Source of the DNA: Candidatus Zixiibacteriota bacterium
GTDB lineage: Bacteria; Zixibacteria; MSB-5A5; UBA10806
Length of the DNA stretch: 5,767 bases
Direction: 5' to 3'
Assembly (NCBI GenBank): GCA_003520965.1
Contig: DOTU01000212.1
Span: 1 to 5,767, forward strand
A program made the translations under genes and the position numbers. Under the pieces are notes generated by a model. The model did no database searches and was not told the DNA's origin. It saw only the letters and a list, made by a program, of their open reading frames with translations. Positions 5,033 through 5,767 of the stretch are shown here, piece by piece. How positions within the stretch are numbered: position 1 is the first letter of the stretch; every line of letters begins with the position of its first letter.

Positions 5033-5767
5033 TTAATCCATCCAAATACTCCGGATTCTATCCCATAATTTCTAAGCGGGAAATCTCCGCATCGATATTT
5101 AAATACACATTTGAAGCCGGGGAGATTGCGGAGAGGGCCACGCCAGGGCAGTTTCTTCAGGTTCGAGCCAGTAATAACTGCGTTCCCTTTTGGCCCAGGC
5201 CATTTTCGATTCACGACGCCGATCTATCGAGCGGCCTCCTATCGATTCTGTTTAGGGTTTATGGCGAAGGCACATCCCTGATGGCCGCCAAAATCCCCGG
5301 CCAGAAGGTTCACCTCTTAGGCCCTCTGGGCAATGGATTCCCGCCACTTGCAACCGGGCGAGAAATTATCATGGCGGCCGGCGGCGTTGGGCTTCCACCG
5401 CTATATTTTCTGGTAAAAAAATCTATCGAGGCCGGTTTCCCCGCGCAGAAAATTACTTTTATCTCCGGAGCCAAAACTCGCTCCGAGCTTCTGGATGAAA
5501 GGGGCCTTTTCGATCTGGGAATTAAGCCCATTATCTGCACTGATGATGGCAGCGATGGATTCAAAGGAACTGTAGTCGACTTTCTGAAAAACAATCTTTC
5601 CAATTATACAAAACCTTCCTTTTATGCCTGCGGCCCGTCCGCAATGCTGGAGGCAGCCGACAAACTTTTATTAGAAAGAAACCTTTCCGGTTACTTGTCG
5701 CTTGAGGCGCTCATGCCCTGTGGCTATGGCGTCTGCTCAGGCTGCGCTGTTAGAGTACATCCACCAA
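5029..5767 (+). CDS. pyrK: dihydroorotate dehydrogenase B, electron-transfer subunit PyrK (C-terminus cut by window end)
   Basis: PyrK passes electrons from dihydroorotate oxidation in PyrD, through a [2Fe-2S] cluster and FAD, to NAD+ in cytosolic de novo pyrimidine synthesis. Numbering from the CTG at 5029, the FAD-binding R-x-x-S is Arg57-Pro-Phe-Ser60 and the GPLGNGF turn is 98-104. The nucleotide-binding AGGVGLPP is 117-124 and CGPS is 201-204. The cluster cysteines are Cys231, Cys236 and Cys239 in CGYGVCSGC; the expected fourth lies beyond the window. About 246 residues are present, so perhaps 20-30 are missing. Upstream in frame there is a stop at 4996 and no ATG, GTG or TTG before the domain; the first ATG (5281) would delete most of the FAD domain. 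The best start is CTG (5029), overlapping the TPR-gene stop as CTGA, or ATT (5032). A sulfide dehydrogenase/NfnA-type subunit is a less likely alternative. Confidence 0.88.
   Translation, partial: MINPSKYSGFYPIISKREISASIFKYTFEAGEIAERATPGQFLQVRASNNCVPFWPRPFSIHDADLSSGLLSILFRVYGEGTSLMAAKIPGQKVHLLGPLGNGFPPLATGREIIMAAGGVGLPPLYFLVKKSIEAGFPAQKITFISGAKTRSELLDERGLFDLGIKPIICTDDGSDGFKGTVVDFLKNNLSNYTKPSFYACGPSAMLEAADKLLLERNLSGYLSLEALMPCGYGVCSGCAVRVHPP

Noticed and set aside
4948..5603. Minus-strand open frames opposite pyrK and the end of the TPR gene
   Set aside because: They are antisense to clearly conserved coding sequence and lack their own ribosome sites or recognisable domains.

Overview
The window looks like ordinary chromosomal sequence from a Gram-negative bacterium with moderate G+C. 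Two of its proteins are lipoproteins carrying typical lipobox cysteines, which points to an outer membrane. The long lipoprotein begins its mature part with a Cys-x-Tyr-Tyr-Asn-Thr-Phe type sequence followed by TPRs. From general knowledge I associate that layout with the Fibrobacteres-Chlorobi-Bacteroidetes side of the tree and with candidate phyla such as Zixibacteria. This taxonomic guess is inference; no marker gene fixes it.

Layout. (1) Positions 1-399, minus strand: a gene for an 86-residue two-helix membrane protein, then tRNA-Val(UAC), then the 5' end of another tRNA (probably Asp) that runs off the window. The gene stops only 10 nt before the tRNA-Val, and a candidate promoter lies at 501-529, so all three may share one transcript. 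(2) Positions 400-881: a spacer with a strong terminator hairpin (612-649), then a 50-residue single-helix membrane protein on the minus strand. (3) Positions 882-1245: an AT-rich intergenic region ending in a good extended -10 promoter and a strong Shine-Dalgarno sequence. (4) Positions 1246-2317: a lipoprotein with a carboxypeptidase-regulatory-like beta domain, a proline-rich spacer and an unrecognised C-terminal domain, closed by a terminator. (5) Positions 2504-5032: a large TPR lipoprotein ending in a TonB-type C-terminal domain. (6) From 5029 to the window edge: pyrK, the electron-transfer subunit of dihydroorotate dehydrogenase B, overlapping the previous stop codon and apparently lacking a standard start codon.

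The two lipoproteins are probably envelope proteins made from separate transcripts, since a terminator and candidate promoters lie between them. The TPR lipoprotein and pyrK look translationally coupled although no functional link between them is obvious. I see no CRISPR array, transposon, phage or defence module, and no clear new multi-gene system. The most unusual points are the non-standard pyrK start, the TPR-TonB fusion on a lipoprotein, and the gene-tRNA arrangement.
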